Of a DNA stretch of 64,000 bases, positions 53,422-61,852 are shown piece after piece. Source of the DNA: Pseudoalteromonas luteoviolacea B = ATCC 29581 (lineage in GTDB: Bacteria; Pseudomonadota; Gammaproteobacteria; Enterobacterales; Alteromonadaceae); the NCBI GenBank assembly GCA_000333235.1, contig CAPN01000051.1, positions 868,001 through 932,000 of the forward strand. The letters are read 5' to 3'. Position numbers and translations under genes: made by a program. The notes beneath the pieces are model-generated. The model was given only the letters and a program-made list of their open reading frames with translations, was not told the origin of the DNA and ran no database searches. Within the stretch, counting starts at the first letter, position 1. Every line of letters begins with the position of its first letter.

Positions 53422-54785
53422 TATGCTCTCTCCTTCTCCGCGTGAGCAGCGATAATACCAGCGCTTTGCTCATCAAGGATGTGCAGAACTGATTTACTAC
53501 GACCAGCAACAATAGCGTGAAGTAGAATAAGCGGTAGTGCTGCGATCAGACCTAGCGCTGTAGTTACAAGTGCTAGAGAGATGTTACCAGCCATTAGTTT
53601 CGGGTCACCTGTACCAAATAGCGTGATAGTTTCGAACGTCATGATCATACCAACAACAGTACCTAGTAGACCTAGTAATGGCGCGATTGCCGCTAGGATC
53701 TTGATGATGTTGATACCAGCTTCGATGCGAGGCGTTTCACGTAGAATTGCTTCATCTAGTTTAAGCTCAAGGTTTTCAACGTCTTGGTTTTTGTTGTCAT
53801 GATATACTTTCAAGATACGACCAAGTGGGTTGTTCGTATTTGGTGTATTGATGTTCTTGACTTGTGAACGGATTTTGCTACCAACGATCATTAGGTCTAG
53901 GAAACGAACTAATGCTAGTAGTGCACCAACAACTAACAATGCAGTGATGATGTAACCAACCGTGTCACCTTGGTGCCAGCGTTCTTCAGTCGTCGCACGT
54001 TGCGTGTTAAGACGTAAGATAGCGCCGCGTGTCGGATCTAGGTAGAAAGGAACTACTTGACCTGCTGAACCGTTAATTAAGTCAGACACTGAATCTAAAA
54101 TGTAACCATCTGGTTGCTTAGCAAGTGGCTGGATTGATTTTGTTTCAGGTGAGTAGTAAACATAACCGTCTGCTGTTACAAGGTTGAAGTTACCAACACG
54201 TGTAATTTCTTTTGATTTAACTTCGCCGCTTAGTTCTGCAACTTCCGCTTGGAATTTAGATACTTTTGCAGACTCAGTCATTTCAGTTTGGAAAGCAATC
54301 CAAAGCTCTTCTAGTTCACGTACTGTTGGTAGCTCTTTTGCTGCCGCGAGTGAACGAAGTACTTCTGCACGTCCTGGTTTTTCAGCACTAACAATAGACG
54401 CTTCGATTGAACCGATAGCTTCTGACGCAGAACGACGAACCACACCGAACATCTCACCTAGAGTACCTTTTGCGTTCTCTAGTGCTTGTTCTTTCTCAGC
54501 AAGGGTGATTTCGTTTTGTGCAAATTGCTTCTTAAGTGACTCACCACGAGCTTGCTCAGCTGCGAAATCGCGCTTTGCTTTGTTGAACAATGCTTGCTTG
54601 TCAGCTTTAGCTGATAAGAACTCTTGCTCACGCTCTTTGTTTAGTTTGCCTTCAGAAATACGTTGTTGCTTAACTTGCTCAAGAATTTTGTCTAATTCTT
54701 GTGAGTTTGCGTGTGCATTAAGAGCAGCACCAGCTGAAACAGAAAGTACTGCGGCAACAGCAAACCCTTTAAATAGTTTCTTCAT
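53421..54785 (-). CDS. TtpC-like MotA/TolQ/ExbB protein
   Basis: The product has 454 aa. A signal peptide (about 1-26) and a periplasmic coiled-coil region (about 30-200, rich in Glu/Lys/Ala) precede an ExbB-like membrane domain (about 275-440) with the ILAAIAPLLGLLGTVVGMIMTFETI motif. In Vibrio the TtpC protein of the TonB2 system has this domain order and is required for uptake. It is the second gene of the module, six bases after the DUF3450 gene. Confidence 0.92.
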   Translation of the reverse strand: MKKLFKGFAVAAVLSVSAGAALNAHANSQELDKILEQVKQQRISEGKLNKEREQEFLSAKADKQALFNKAKRDFAAEQARGESLKKQFAQNEITLAEKEQALENAKGTLGEMFGVVRRSASEAIGSIEASIVSAEKPGRAEVLRSLAAAKELPTVRELEELWIAFQTEMTESAKVSKFQAEVAELSGEVKSKEITRVGNFNLVTADGYVYYSPETKSIQPLAKQPDGYILDSVSDLINGSAGQVVPFYLDPTRGAILRLNTQRATTEERWHQGDTVGYIITALLVVGALLALVRFLDLMIVGSKIRSQVKNINTPNTNNPLGRILKVYHDNKNQDVENLELKLDEAILRETPRIEAGINIIKILAAIAPLLGLLGTVVGMIMTFETITLFGTGDPKLMAGNISLALVTTALGLIAALPLILLHAIVAGRSKSVLHILDEQSAGIIAAHAEKERA

Positions 54786-54791
54786 TATTAA

Positions 54792-55562
54792 TTACTCCGC
54801 AGCAAAGACAGGTAGTTGAACTAGATCAGGTGCCGCTTGGTTACGAGCGATACGGACCATACCTTTGATAGGCTTCAAGTACTCTTCACCTAGCTCTTCC
54901 CATTGTTTAGATTTGTTGTTCCAAACCCATGCGTGCTTAAGGTCGAAAGACTGAGCGACGTAAGCAACACGACCTAAACGTGCGAAGTCTACGTTGATGT
55001 TCTTACCACCAATATCAAGAGAACCTTGAGCGGCAGAAATAACAGAACCGTAGTTTGTTTCGATTGTATACGCTTCAAGTACTTGACGGTACTTTTCAGA
55101 CGTCGTTACTTTAGAGTTCGACATAAGTTCACGTAGTTTTTCAACACGCGCTGTACGAACGTCAAGCTCAAACGGAATATCCGCTTTAATGAATTGTTCT
55201 AGCGTATCGATCATGCGGTACATCAAAGGCACAACGTTTTGCTTAGTTTTGTCTACTTCTGCGATTTGACGATCGAAAGATTCAATACCAGCGTTTTGGT
55301 CTGCAACCAAACGCGCTACGTGGTCATTGTAAACTTTAAGAAGTTCAGTCTCATCGATAGTTGCACGGTATTCAGCAACTAATTCTTGAGTTTGACCATA
55401 TAGGTTATCAATTTTTTCTTGAGATTTCTTAGCGTCCGCTTGAATTTGCTGACCTGCTTTTTGCACATCATTCAACGGATCTGCCATCACATTGCTGCTT
55501 GCAAATGCAAATGCGCCAACCAACGCAGAAGCTACAAGACTCTTTCTGATTTTAACAGACAT
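54792..55562 (-). CDS. DUF3450 periplasmic protein of the TonB2 operon
   Basis: The product has 256 aa from the ATG at 55562 (MSVKIRKSLVAS). The signal peptide ends at VMA (about 28), and a helical, coiled-coil-rich mature part follows (PLNDVQKAGQQIQADAKKSQEK). The family always sits at the head of TonB2-type operons; role unknown. A frame opening three codons earlier with TTG is less likely. Its leader contains a large inverted repeat. Confidence 0.9.
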   Translation of the reverse strand: MSVKIRKSLVASALVGAFAFASSNVMADPLNDVQKAGQQIQADAKKSQEKIDNLYGQTQELVAEYRATIDETELLKVYNDHVARLVADQNAGIESFDRQIAEVDKTKQNVVPLMYRMIDTLEQFIKADIPFELDVRTARVEKLRELMSNSKVTTSEKYRQVLEAYTIETNYGSVISAAQGSLDIGGKNINVDFARLGRVAYVAQSFDLKHAWVWNNKSKQWEELGEEYLKPIKGMVRIARNQAAPDLVQLPVFAAE

Positions 55563-55617
55563 AGTTCCCAACCAATTAAGTAATGTTACTTTTATAATTT
55601 TATCGCCCCTATTCTTG

Positions 55618-55679
55618 GGCGCGTTGACCTTTGCTGGATGCTTTTTGCAAAGAATTCATACCTCAAAGGTCAACGCGCC
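55618..55679. repeat. 16-bp perfect inverted repeat in the TonB2 operon leader
   Basis: GGCGCGTTGACCTTTG (55618-55633) and its exact reverse complement (55664-55679) are separated by 30 bases. It is 56 bases upstream of DUF3450. In RNA it would form a very stable stem. Confidence 0.8.
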
Positions 55680-55695
55680 TAGTCGGGGGCAACCC

Positions 55696-55717
55696 TGATA
55701 TCTTTTGGGAGATATCA
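55696..55717. repeat. 8-bp inverted repeat TGATATCT / AGATATCA
   Basis: Perfect arms around TTTGGG, just upstream of the larger repeat in the same leader. Confidence 0.5.
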
Positions 55718-56045
55718 ACCCTCCAATAATGCTAAAAGCGTTTGCCCGTGTCAACTTAACGGATGAAACAATTTTAGCGCAAGTTTTTGTATTAAATTCA
55801 AAAAAAACATTATATTAACAATCTTGTAGCGACCCCTCCTCGGCAAACTCAAGATTGGCGTACCTTTTACGATGATTGTTTACATTTGATTACAAAAATC
55901 GCTTCTGATGTAACCTAAACATTAAATCCACACATGCTCATGTAATTCATTGTTTTTTATAAATTTTAAAAAAGCATTTTTTTTATTTATGAAAGATATT
56001 GCAACAAGCTATTTCGCTCACAAAATCACCTTGAACACTATGTAT

Positions 56046-56690
56046 TTAGCCGTTTACCTGTAATTCATCCAGTTTTTTTTGCAATTTATCGACGAATTTT
56101 GCCACATGCAAACCATCCATTAATGCATGATGAACATCTATAGACAAAGGGGTCATACCAGTGTGGGTATTGAATCGGCCAAACACGCACTTTGGAATAC
56201 CACAAGATTGTCCAAAATTTGTTGCATGCGAAAACGCGGTAAAGTTCAACCACGGTAAAATCGACACATGCGATACGTCCACTCGAGCTTCATTTTGTTG
56301 CACAGTCTCACTAAATAGCGGTTCTCGATGGGCGTTGACTTGTTGCTCTTTAAACTGAGTTTCGAATAGCCTTTGTTTTTTAACTGGCTCAAGTGAAACA
56401 AATTTAAATGCGTCTTGTTCGTCCAACGTAACCACGCTAAGTGACACACTTGGCATAATCACCGGCTTTCTTTCTATAATTCGATAACGCATGGGTTCAT
56501 AATCAGCAATTGCTTCTTGCAACGCGTAAAGATACGCTGCTGTAAAAGAAACCTGCTCTGCTTTACACGACCGATATAGTCGGGACATATCGACTGCCAC
56601 ACAAACATTAAAATAAGGTTGTTCGAAATCTAAAAAGAATGCGAAATGATCTTTTCGAGGCCATGAGTCTAAAGGAATTGGTGTGTACAT
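56046..56690 (-). CDS. Chloramphenicol acetyltransferase-like protein (CatA type)
   Basis: The product has 214 aa from the ATG at 56690 (MYTPIPLDSWPRKDHFAFF). The catalytic motif DVHHALMDGLH (about 189-199) corresponds to HHAVCDGFH of type-A CAT, and the FFLDFEQPYFNVCVAVD region matches the family. The CATs share this fold with acyltransferases of other substrates, so drug resistance is possible but not shown. An open frame to 56702 begins inside a terminator and is not used. Confidence 0.85.
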   Translation of the reverse strand: MYTPIPLDSWPRKDHFAFFLDFEQPYFNVCVAVDMSRLYRSCKAEQVSFTAAYLYALQEAIADYEPMRYRIIERKPVIMPSVSLSVVTLDEQDAFKFVSLEPVKKQRLFETQFKEQQVNAHREPLFSETVQQNEARVDVSHVSILPWLNFTAFSHATNFGQSCGIPKCVFGRFNTHTGMTPLSIDVHHALMDGLHVAKFVDKLQKKLDELQVNG

Positions 56691-56700
56691 GAGTATCCAC

Positions 56701-56723
56701 AAAAAAGGGCACCGAATGTGCCC
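56701..56723 (-). terminator. Terminator of leucine dehydrogenase
   Basis: Minus strand: GGGCAC-ATTCG-GTGCCC followed by TTTTTT. Confidence 0.9.
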
Positions 56724-56747
56724 TAGGGTAACGCTAATGGTTAGATA

Positions 56748-57788
56748 TTATAACCCGTTTTGGATAATTTCGCGCGCTAGCTCATCAGCTATATGGTGCG
56801 TTGATTTATTTTCTTCGTCTGCACGCTTAAAGATTTCAAGCAATGTATCGTAAATACCTTCAACGTGCTTCGTTGCCGCCGCCTCGTTGTAACCTTCTGG
56901 TTTCGTTTCGTAATAAACGTTGATAATACCACCGGCGTTAATTACGTAATCTGGTGCATAAAGCACGCCATTATCACGAAGTACATCGCCGTGACGTGAT
57001 TTCGCTAATTGGTTATTCGCACAACCTGCGATAATTTTTGCTTTAATTCTTGGAATCGTATTGTCGTTCACGGTAGCACCGAGGGCACATGGTGCATATA
57101 CATCGACGTCAAGATCGTAGATTTCATCGATCCCAACTGCAGTTGCACCAAATTCAGTGACAACTCGATCGATTGAGGCTTGATTAATGTCTGTTACAAA
57201 CAACTCTGCACCTGCTTTATGTAGGTGTTTGCATAGGCCGTATGCAACCGCACCTAAACCTTGGACAGCCACTTTGATGCCTTTTAGGTCTTCATGACCG
57301 TGTTTATGCTTCATCGCTGCTTTAATACCTAAAAACGTACCTAATGCAGTAAACGGCGATGGATTTCCACTTTTACCTTCTAATCCTAGAACGTAATTCG
57401 TTTCTTTATGCATTACCATTACATCGCCAGTAGTGATGTTTACGTCCTCAGCAGAGTAATAAGAACCACCAAGTCGTTCTAAATGGCGACCAAATGCGCG
57501 GAATAACGCTTCAGATTTAATGGTTTTTGCATCACCAATAATGACTGATTTACCACCACCAAATGGCAAACGTGCCACAGCGTTCTTGTAGGTCATGCCT
57601 TTAGATAAGCGTAATACGTCTGTTACCGCATCCTCATCAGATGCGTAGTTCCATAGACGACAACCGCCTACTGCTGGACCTAAAGCCGTGCTATGAACTG
57701 CAATGATCGCTTTTAAACCTGATTTTTCATCTGAGCAAAAAACTACTTGCTCATGGTTATCGAATTCAACTTGGTTAAATACAGCCAC
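56748..57788 (-). CDS. ldh: Leucine dehydrogenase (Glu/Leu/Phe/Val dehydrogenase family)
   Basis: NAD-dependent oxidative deamination of leucine and other branched-chain amino acids. The product has 346 aa starting at GTG 57788 (VAVFNQVEFD), with GGAG upstream; the longer frame to 57872 is unlikely. Conserved features: the glycine-rich GPAVGGCR, the catalytic lysine region RLPFGGGKSVI (about 68-78), and the Rossmann motif VQGLGAVAYGL (about 172-182). The upstream LiuR-like operator at 58012-58027 is consistent with branched-chain amino acid control. Confidence 0.92.
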   Translation of the reverse strand: MAVFNQVEFDNHEQVVFCSDEKSGLKAIIAVHSTALGPAVGGCRLWNYASDEDAVTDVLRLSKGMTYKNAVARLPFGGGKSVIIGDAKTIKSEALFRAFGRHLERLGGSYYSAEDVNITTGDVMVMHKETNYVLGLEGKSGNPSPFTALGTFLGIKAAMKHKHGHEDLKGIKVAVQGLGAVAYGLCKHLHKAGAELFVTDINQASIDRVVTEFGATAVGIDEIYDLDVDVYAPCALGATVNDNTIPRIKAKIIAGCANNQLAKSRHGDVLRDNGVLYAPDYVINAGGIINVYYETKPEGYNEAAATKHVEGIYDTLLEIFKRADEENKSTHHIADELAREIIQNGL

Positions 57789-58056
57789 TTTCTTGTTCTC
57801 CGAAATGTAATACCCTGAGGGTCGCGCTGAAATTCCGATGACTCTAACATTAACTGTTCGCTCTCGCCACAATACGAGATGATAAATCCCCTCAAAAAAG
57901 AAAAATGAAATAACCTATTCAAAATAAAACTTCATCAAGGTTTTTTGAGACTTATCAATCGCGAAGTTCTAGGAATTTTAACTAAGAAATTTAGGGAAAA
58001 GGTATGACTTGTTTACGTTTACGTAAACTAACACTCGTATGTAATCAAATTTGTAC
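57789..58056. other. Intergenic region upstream of leucine dehydrogenase
   Basis: About 270 bases holding the LiuR-like operator (58012-58027). The rest shows no gene. The fumarase terminator begins at 58057. Confidence 0.6.
58012..58027. promoter_or_regulatory. LiuR-like operator TTTACGT-N2-ACGTAAA upstream of leucine dehydrogenase
   Basis: Perfect 7-bp arms around TT, about 224 bases before the GTG. The same arms occur at 28767-28782 upstream of gltB. Confidence 0.65.
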
Positions 58057-58082
58057 AAAAAACGCGGCAATTTGCCGCGTTT
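58057..58082 (-). terminator. Terminator of fumarase
   Basis: Minus strand: ACGCGGCAA / TTGCCGCGT pair with a tight loop, followed by TTTTTT. Confidence 0.9.
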
Positions 58083-58100
58083 ATATTCTTATCGTTTCGA

Positions 58101-59627
58101 TTAACTTAATTTCTTATCAAGCTCTTCGATTTTCGCTTTCCAAATCGCAGGACCTTGCGTATGAGCGTTTTCACCTCGGCTGTCAACCGCAACCGTAACC
58201 GGCATATCTTCTACTTCAAATTCGTAGATCGCTTCCATACCTAAATCTTCAAAGGCAACAACACGTGCTTTCTTAATTGCTTTAGCAACTAAGTAAGCAG
58301 CACCGCCAACGGCCATTAAGTAGACTGATTTATGCTCGCGAATTGAATCAACTGTTGCTGGTCCACGCTCCGCTTTACCGATCATTCCAATGAGACCCGT
58401 TTCAGTTAACATCATATCAGTAAACTTATCCATTCGAGTTGACGTGGTTGGGCCTGCAGGACCAACCACTTCTTTCCCTACTGCATCTACAGGACCTACG
58501 TAGTAAATGAATTTGTTTGCAAAATCGACACCTTTTGGCAAACCTTCACCAGATTTTAGCATTTCTTGAATGCGTTTATGTGCGGCGTCACGACCCGTTA
58601 AAATCTTGCCGGAAAGAAGCACTGTCTCACCCATTTTCCATTCTTGAATATCGTCTTTAGTTAACGAATCCAAGTTAACACGACGAGTATCTTCACCCAC
58701 TTCCCAAGTCACTTCTGGCCAGTCTTCTAGTTTTGGCGCTTCAAGATTAGCGGGACCAGAGCCATCTAGCGTAAAGTGCACGTGGCGTGTTGCCGCACAG
58801 TTAGGGATCATCACCACTGGCTTTGATGCCGCGTGCGTTGGCGCCGTTTTAATTTTCACATCCACAACGGTTGTTAAGCCACCAAGACCTTGCGCACCAA
58901 TACCGAGCTTGTTCGCGCGCTCAAAAATGTCTAAACGTAATTTTTCTTCTGCCGTCTCTGCGCCACGCTCCATCAATTCATGAATATCAACAGGATCCAT
59001 TAGCGACTCTTTTGCGAGTACTGCAGCTTTTTCAGCCGTGCCGCCAATACCGATACCTAGCATACCCGGTGGACACCAACCTGCTCCCATTAACGGTAAG
59101 GTTTTTTCGACCCATTCAGCGACATCGTCAGAAGGATTTAACATCACCATTTTGGTTTTGTTTTCTGAACCACCGCCTTTTGCAGCGATCATGACTTCAA
59201 CTTCAGCACCAGGTACCATATCGATGTGTACTACCGAAGGCGTATTGTCTTTTGTGTTTTTACGACTCCCTGCGGGATCGGCAACAATGGATGCACGCAA
59301 TGGATTGTCTGGATTCATATAAGCACGGCGCGTACCTTCATCCACCATTTGTTGTACGGTTAAGTCGGTCTTATCCCACTTAACCTCCATACCAATTTTC
59401 ACGAAACACGTAACGATACCTGTATCTTGGCAAAGTGGGCGACGACCTTCTGCAGACATGCGAGAGTTAATTAAAATCTGCGCAATTGCATCTTTAGCTG
59501 CTTTGCTTTGCTCTTTGTTGTAGGCTTTCTCTAACGCTTGAACAAAGTCCAGCGGATGATAATAAGAAATGTATTGCAACGCATCTTCGATGCTATCAAT
59601 AAAATCTTGCTGACGAATAACGCTCAT
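58101..59627 (-). CDS. fumA: Fumarate hydratase, class I
   Basis: An iron-sulfur, oxygen-sensitive fumarase of the TCA cycle. The product has 508 aa with both domains of class I (alpha and beta fused). Cluster-ligand cysteines lie in RRPLCQDTGIVTCF (about 60-73), VMIPNCAATRH, and GAGWCPPGMLGIGIGGT. The C-terminal half has GPAGPTTSTRMD and AVGGAAYLVAKAIKKARVVAFEDLGMEAIYEFEVEDMPV in order. AAGGAAG precedes the ATG. FumA and FumB cannot be told apart by sequence alone. Confidence 0.95.
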   Translation of the reverse strand: MSVIRQQDFIDSIEDALQYISYYHPLDFVQALEKAYNKEQSKAAKDAIAQILINSRMSAEGRRPLCQDTGIVTCFVKIGMEVKWDKTDLTVQQMVDEGTRRAYMNPDNPLRASIVADPAGSRKNTKDNTPSVVHIDMVPGAEVEVMIAAKGGGSENKTKMVMLNPSDDVAEWVEKTLPLMGAGWCPPGMLGIGIGGTAEKAAVLAKESLMDPVDIHELMERGAETAEEKLRLDIFERANKLGIGAQGLGGLTTVVDVKIKTAPTHAASKPVVMIPNCAATRHVHFTLDGSGPANLEAPKLEDWPEVTWEVGEDTRRVNLDSLTKDDIQEWKMGETVLLSGKILTGRDAAHKRIQEMLKSGEGLPKGVDFANKFIYYVGPVDAVGKEVVGPAGPTTSTRMDKFTDMMLTETGLIGMIGKAERGPATVDSIREHKSVYLMAVGGAAYLVAKAIKKARVVAFEDLGMEAIYEFEVEDMPVTVAVDSRGENAHTQGPAIWKAKIEELDKKLS

Positions 59628-59715
59628 ATCGCTTCCTTAATAGCTGCCATTACTTCGATTCATCGACAGTAATAGCGCAAGTTAAACTTCCAAAAATGCT
59701 CTCTATATCGCAAAC

Positions 59716-59744
59716 GCGACAGTCACTTTGGTAAACGGTATAAT
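59716..59744 (+). promoter_or_regulatory. Sigma-70 promoter of pabB
   Basis: GCGACA (59716-59721), 17 bases, then the perfect -10 TATAAT (59739-59744). The ATG is about 49 bases downstream. A GCCCG-TTT-CGGGC hairpin (59760-59772) followed by TAGTTTT lies in the leader. Confidence 0.65.
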
Positions 59745-59792
59745 TATGATAACCTCCCCGCCCGTTTCGGGCTAGTTTTCAGGTTGAACTAA

Positions 59793-61145
59793 ATGATAAA
59801 TGAGCAAATTGAGTGTTTCCCATTAGACATTGCGCTATCTACGGAAGCTTGTTTTGATGCATTTGCCTCAACGCAATATGCGATGTTATTAGATTCAGCA
59901 AACTCAGAACACGAAAATGGGCGATACGATATAATCGTCGCGTGGCCAAAACGCCATCTTGAAGCTAGAAATGGAGAATATTTATTCGATGGCAAAGCAG
60001 TTAGCTGTGCACAAACTGTCATGAATGAACAACTCGCTGCCCTATCAACTAAAAACCCCTTCGATGTTCCATTTTGCGGCGGTTGGGTCGGCTATTTTAG
60101 CTACGATCTAGGACGCTATCTTGAAACGATGCCAAGCAAGGCAGTTAAAGACATCGATTTGCCAGAACTCTTCGCTGGACTCTACGTTGATGCGTTGATC
60201 TTTGATAAACAGCAACAAAAATGGTTCTACGTTTGCCAGCCAAATTTCAATCGTTTGGATTTGTTTTTAGCCCAAATAGCTAAAACACAACATTACGCAA
60301 CATTTGCACTGCAATCCCAATGGCGCTCAAATCTAAGTGAAACCGACTACTCAGATCGCTTTTTGCGCATACATGAATACTTAAAGAGTGGTGATTGTTA
60401 TCAAATCAATTTAGCACAACGTTTTTCAGCAGACTTCGAAGGGTCACCTTGGCTCGCCTATAAGAAGCTGCGGATCGCGAATCGGGCGCCTTTTTCGGCT
60501 TATATAAATCACCCTGATGGTGCAATTTTATCAGTCTCACCTGAGCGGTTCATCAAGGTGACAAACAAGCAAGTCGAAACTAAACCAATAAAAGGTACTT
60601 TGCCAAGAGGCAAGAACGAAGCAGAAGATACACGCTTAGCGCAAAAATTGAAAAATTCATCCAAAGATCAAGCCGAAAACGTGATGATCGTTGATCTGCT
60701 GCGCAACGATCTTGGTAAAGTTGCTAAACCAGGATCCGTTCAAGTTCCTAAACTCTTCGACATTGAATCTTTTCCTGCTGTACACCACTTAGTCAGTACG
60801 GTAACTTCTTTACTTGCAGATGATAAAACACCGCTTGACCAGCTTTTTGCAGCCTTTCCTGGTGGATCCATTACTGGTGCACCCAAAATACGAGCAATGG
60901 AAATCATCGAAGAACTTGAACCACATCGTCGCAGTATTTATTGTGGTTCAATCGGTTATGTAAGTGCTTGTGGTAAAATGGATACCTCTATCACCATTCG
61001 TACTTTAGTCGCTCAAAAAAACACGTTATATTGCTGGGCAGGAGGTGGTATTGTGATGGACTCTAATTGCCAAATGGAATATCAAGAGACGTTGCACAAA
61101 GTGAATAAGATTTTGCCACTTCTTGCGCAATCTGAAAGGCAATAA
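59793..61145 (+). CDS. pabB: Aminodeoxychorismate synthase component I
   Basis: Converts chorismate and ammonia to ADC on the way to p-aminobenzoate and folate. The product has 450 aa. The chorismate-utilising domain (about 190-445) shows LKSGDCYQINLAQRF, SPERFIKV, ETKPIKGTLPRG, MIVDLLRNDLG, and the signature FPGGSITGAPKIRAMEIIEELE. The PIKGT motif marks it as PabB and not TrpE. No pabA is adjacent. Confidence 0.95.
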   Translation: MINEQIECFPLDIALSTEACFDAFASTQYAMLLDSANSEHENGRYDIIVAWPKRHLEARNGEYLFDGKAVSCAQTVMNEQLAALSTKNPFDVPFCGGWVGYFSYDLGRYLETMPSKAVKDIDLPELFAGLYVDALIFDKQQQKWFYVCQPNFNRLDLFLAQIAKTQHYATFALQSQWRSNLSETDYSDRFLRIHEYLKSGDCYQINLAQRFSADFEGSPWLAYKKLRIANRAPFSAYINHPDGAILSVSPERFIKVTNKQVETKPIKGTLPRGKNEAEDTRLAQKLKNSSKDQAENVMIVDLLRNDLGKVAKPGSVQVPKLFDIESFPAVHHLVSTVTSLLADDKTPLDQLFAAFPGGSITGAPKIRAMEIIEELEPHRRSIYCGSIGYVSACGKMDTSITIRTLVAQKNTLYCWAGGGIVMDSNCQMEYQETLHKVNKILPLLAQSERQ

Positions 61146-61164
61146 TACCAAGTTTATTTTGAAA

Positions 61165-61194
61165 TATACCCAAACAACGTGAAGATTGGATATA
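61165..61194. repeat. REP-like palindromic element, copy 1
   Basis: TATACCCAA (61165-61173) and TTGGATATA (61186-61194) flank the 12-base loop ACAACGTGAAGA. It shares its stem core, loop length and loop sequence with the element at 63236-63265. Confidence 0.65.
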
Positions 61195-61209
61195 AACGGA
61201 GGTTAAAGA

Positions 61210-61773
61210 TTGCAGTACAGTGAGTTTTTAACGCGCTTTCTATTAAAGCAATCAACATCTAAACCAACTAAAGCAGCTGCACATTTGCGACAAAGTGCGG
61301 TATTGGTTCCGGTTATCGAGATAAAAAGTGTTACTCATTTCCTACTTTGCAAGCGTCCAACCTACCTAACTCATCATCCAGGTCAAATTTGCTTTCCAGG
61401 TGGAAAAGTTGACCCTACAGATCATTCTTTGATACACACTGCGATTAGAGAGTGTCACGAAGAACTGGACATACCAGCTAATAACGTCACCATTTTAGGA
61501 CAGATGGATCAGATAAAGACTGCGACTGGATTTGCCATAACGCCGATTGTCGCCGCGATAAACTGGCCAGTTTCCCTTCGCCCTAACCCTCAAGAAGTTG
61601 AATCTACCTTCTTGTTTTCAATAAATAATTTAAAAAACAAACAAAACTGGCAGCGTATCAACGTGCCAGTGCAAGGCCGAACAATCCCAGTAAACGGACA
61701 AATGACCGAACACGGATTGCTGTGGGGCGCAACGGCAAAAATTCTGCATAACTTATTAGATCACATTGAGTAA
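61210..61773 (+). CDS. NUDIX hydrolase, CoA pyrophosphatase (NudL-like)
   Basis: Probably cleaves CoA and acyl-CoA to 4-phosphopantetheine derivatives and 3',5'-ADP. The product has 187 aa. The Nudix box is GGKVDPTDHSLIHTAIRECHEELDI (about 66-91), preceded by the CoA-specific segment LLCKRPTYLTHHPGQICFPGG. The start is TTG with GGAGG ten bases upstream, which is unusual but well supported. It lies between pabB and sdaA on the same strand. Confidence 0.9.
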   Translation: MQYSEFLTRFLLKQSTSKPTKAAAHLRQSAVLVPVIEIKSVTHFLLCKRPTYLTHHPGQICFPGGKVDPTDHSLIHTAIRECHEELDIPANNVTILGQMDQIKTATGFAITPIVAAINWPVSLRPNPQEVESTFLFSINNLKNKQNWQRINVPVQGRTIPVNGQMTEHGLLWGATAKILHNLLDHIE

Positions 61774-61852
61774 TTCAGCCAACATCTAGTTACAACAGAT
61801 TGTATACACGTTATGATGTCGGCCCGTTCATAGGCAATGTTGAGTAAATTTT

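Larger units (their letters stand above)
55563..56045. other. Leader and intergenic region upstream of the TonB2 module
   Basis: About 480 bases without a gene. It holds a 16-bp perfect inverted repeat (55618-55679) and an 8-bp one (55696-55717) near the DUF3450 start. The rest is AT-rich. No clear Fur box was seen. Confidence 0.55.

Noticed and set aside
55720..56045. Fur box before the TonB2 operon
   Set aside because: No GATAAT-type 19-mer with acceptable symmetry was visible, only AT-rich sequence.
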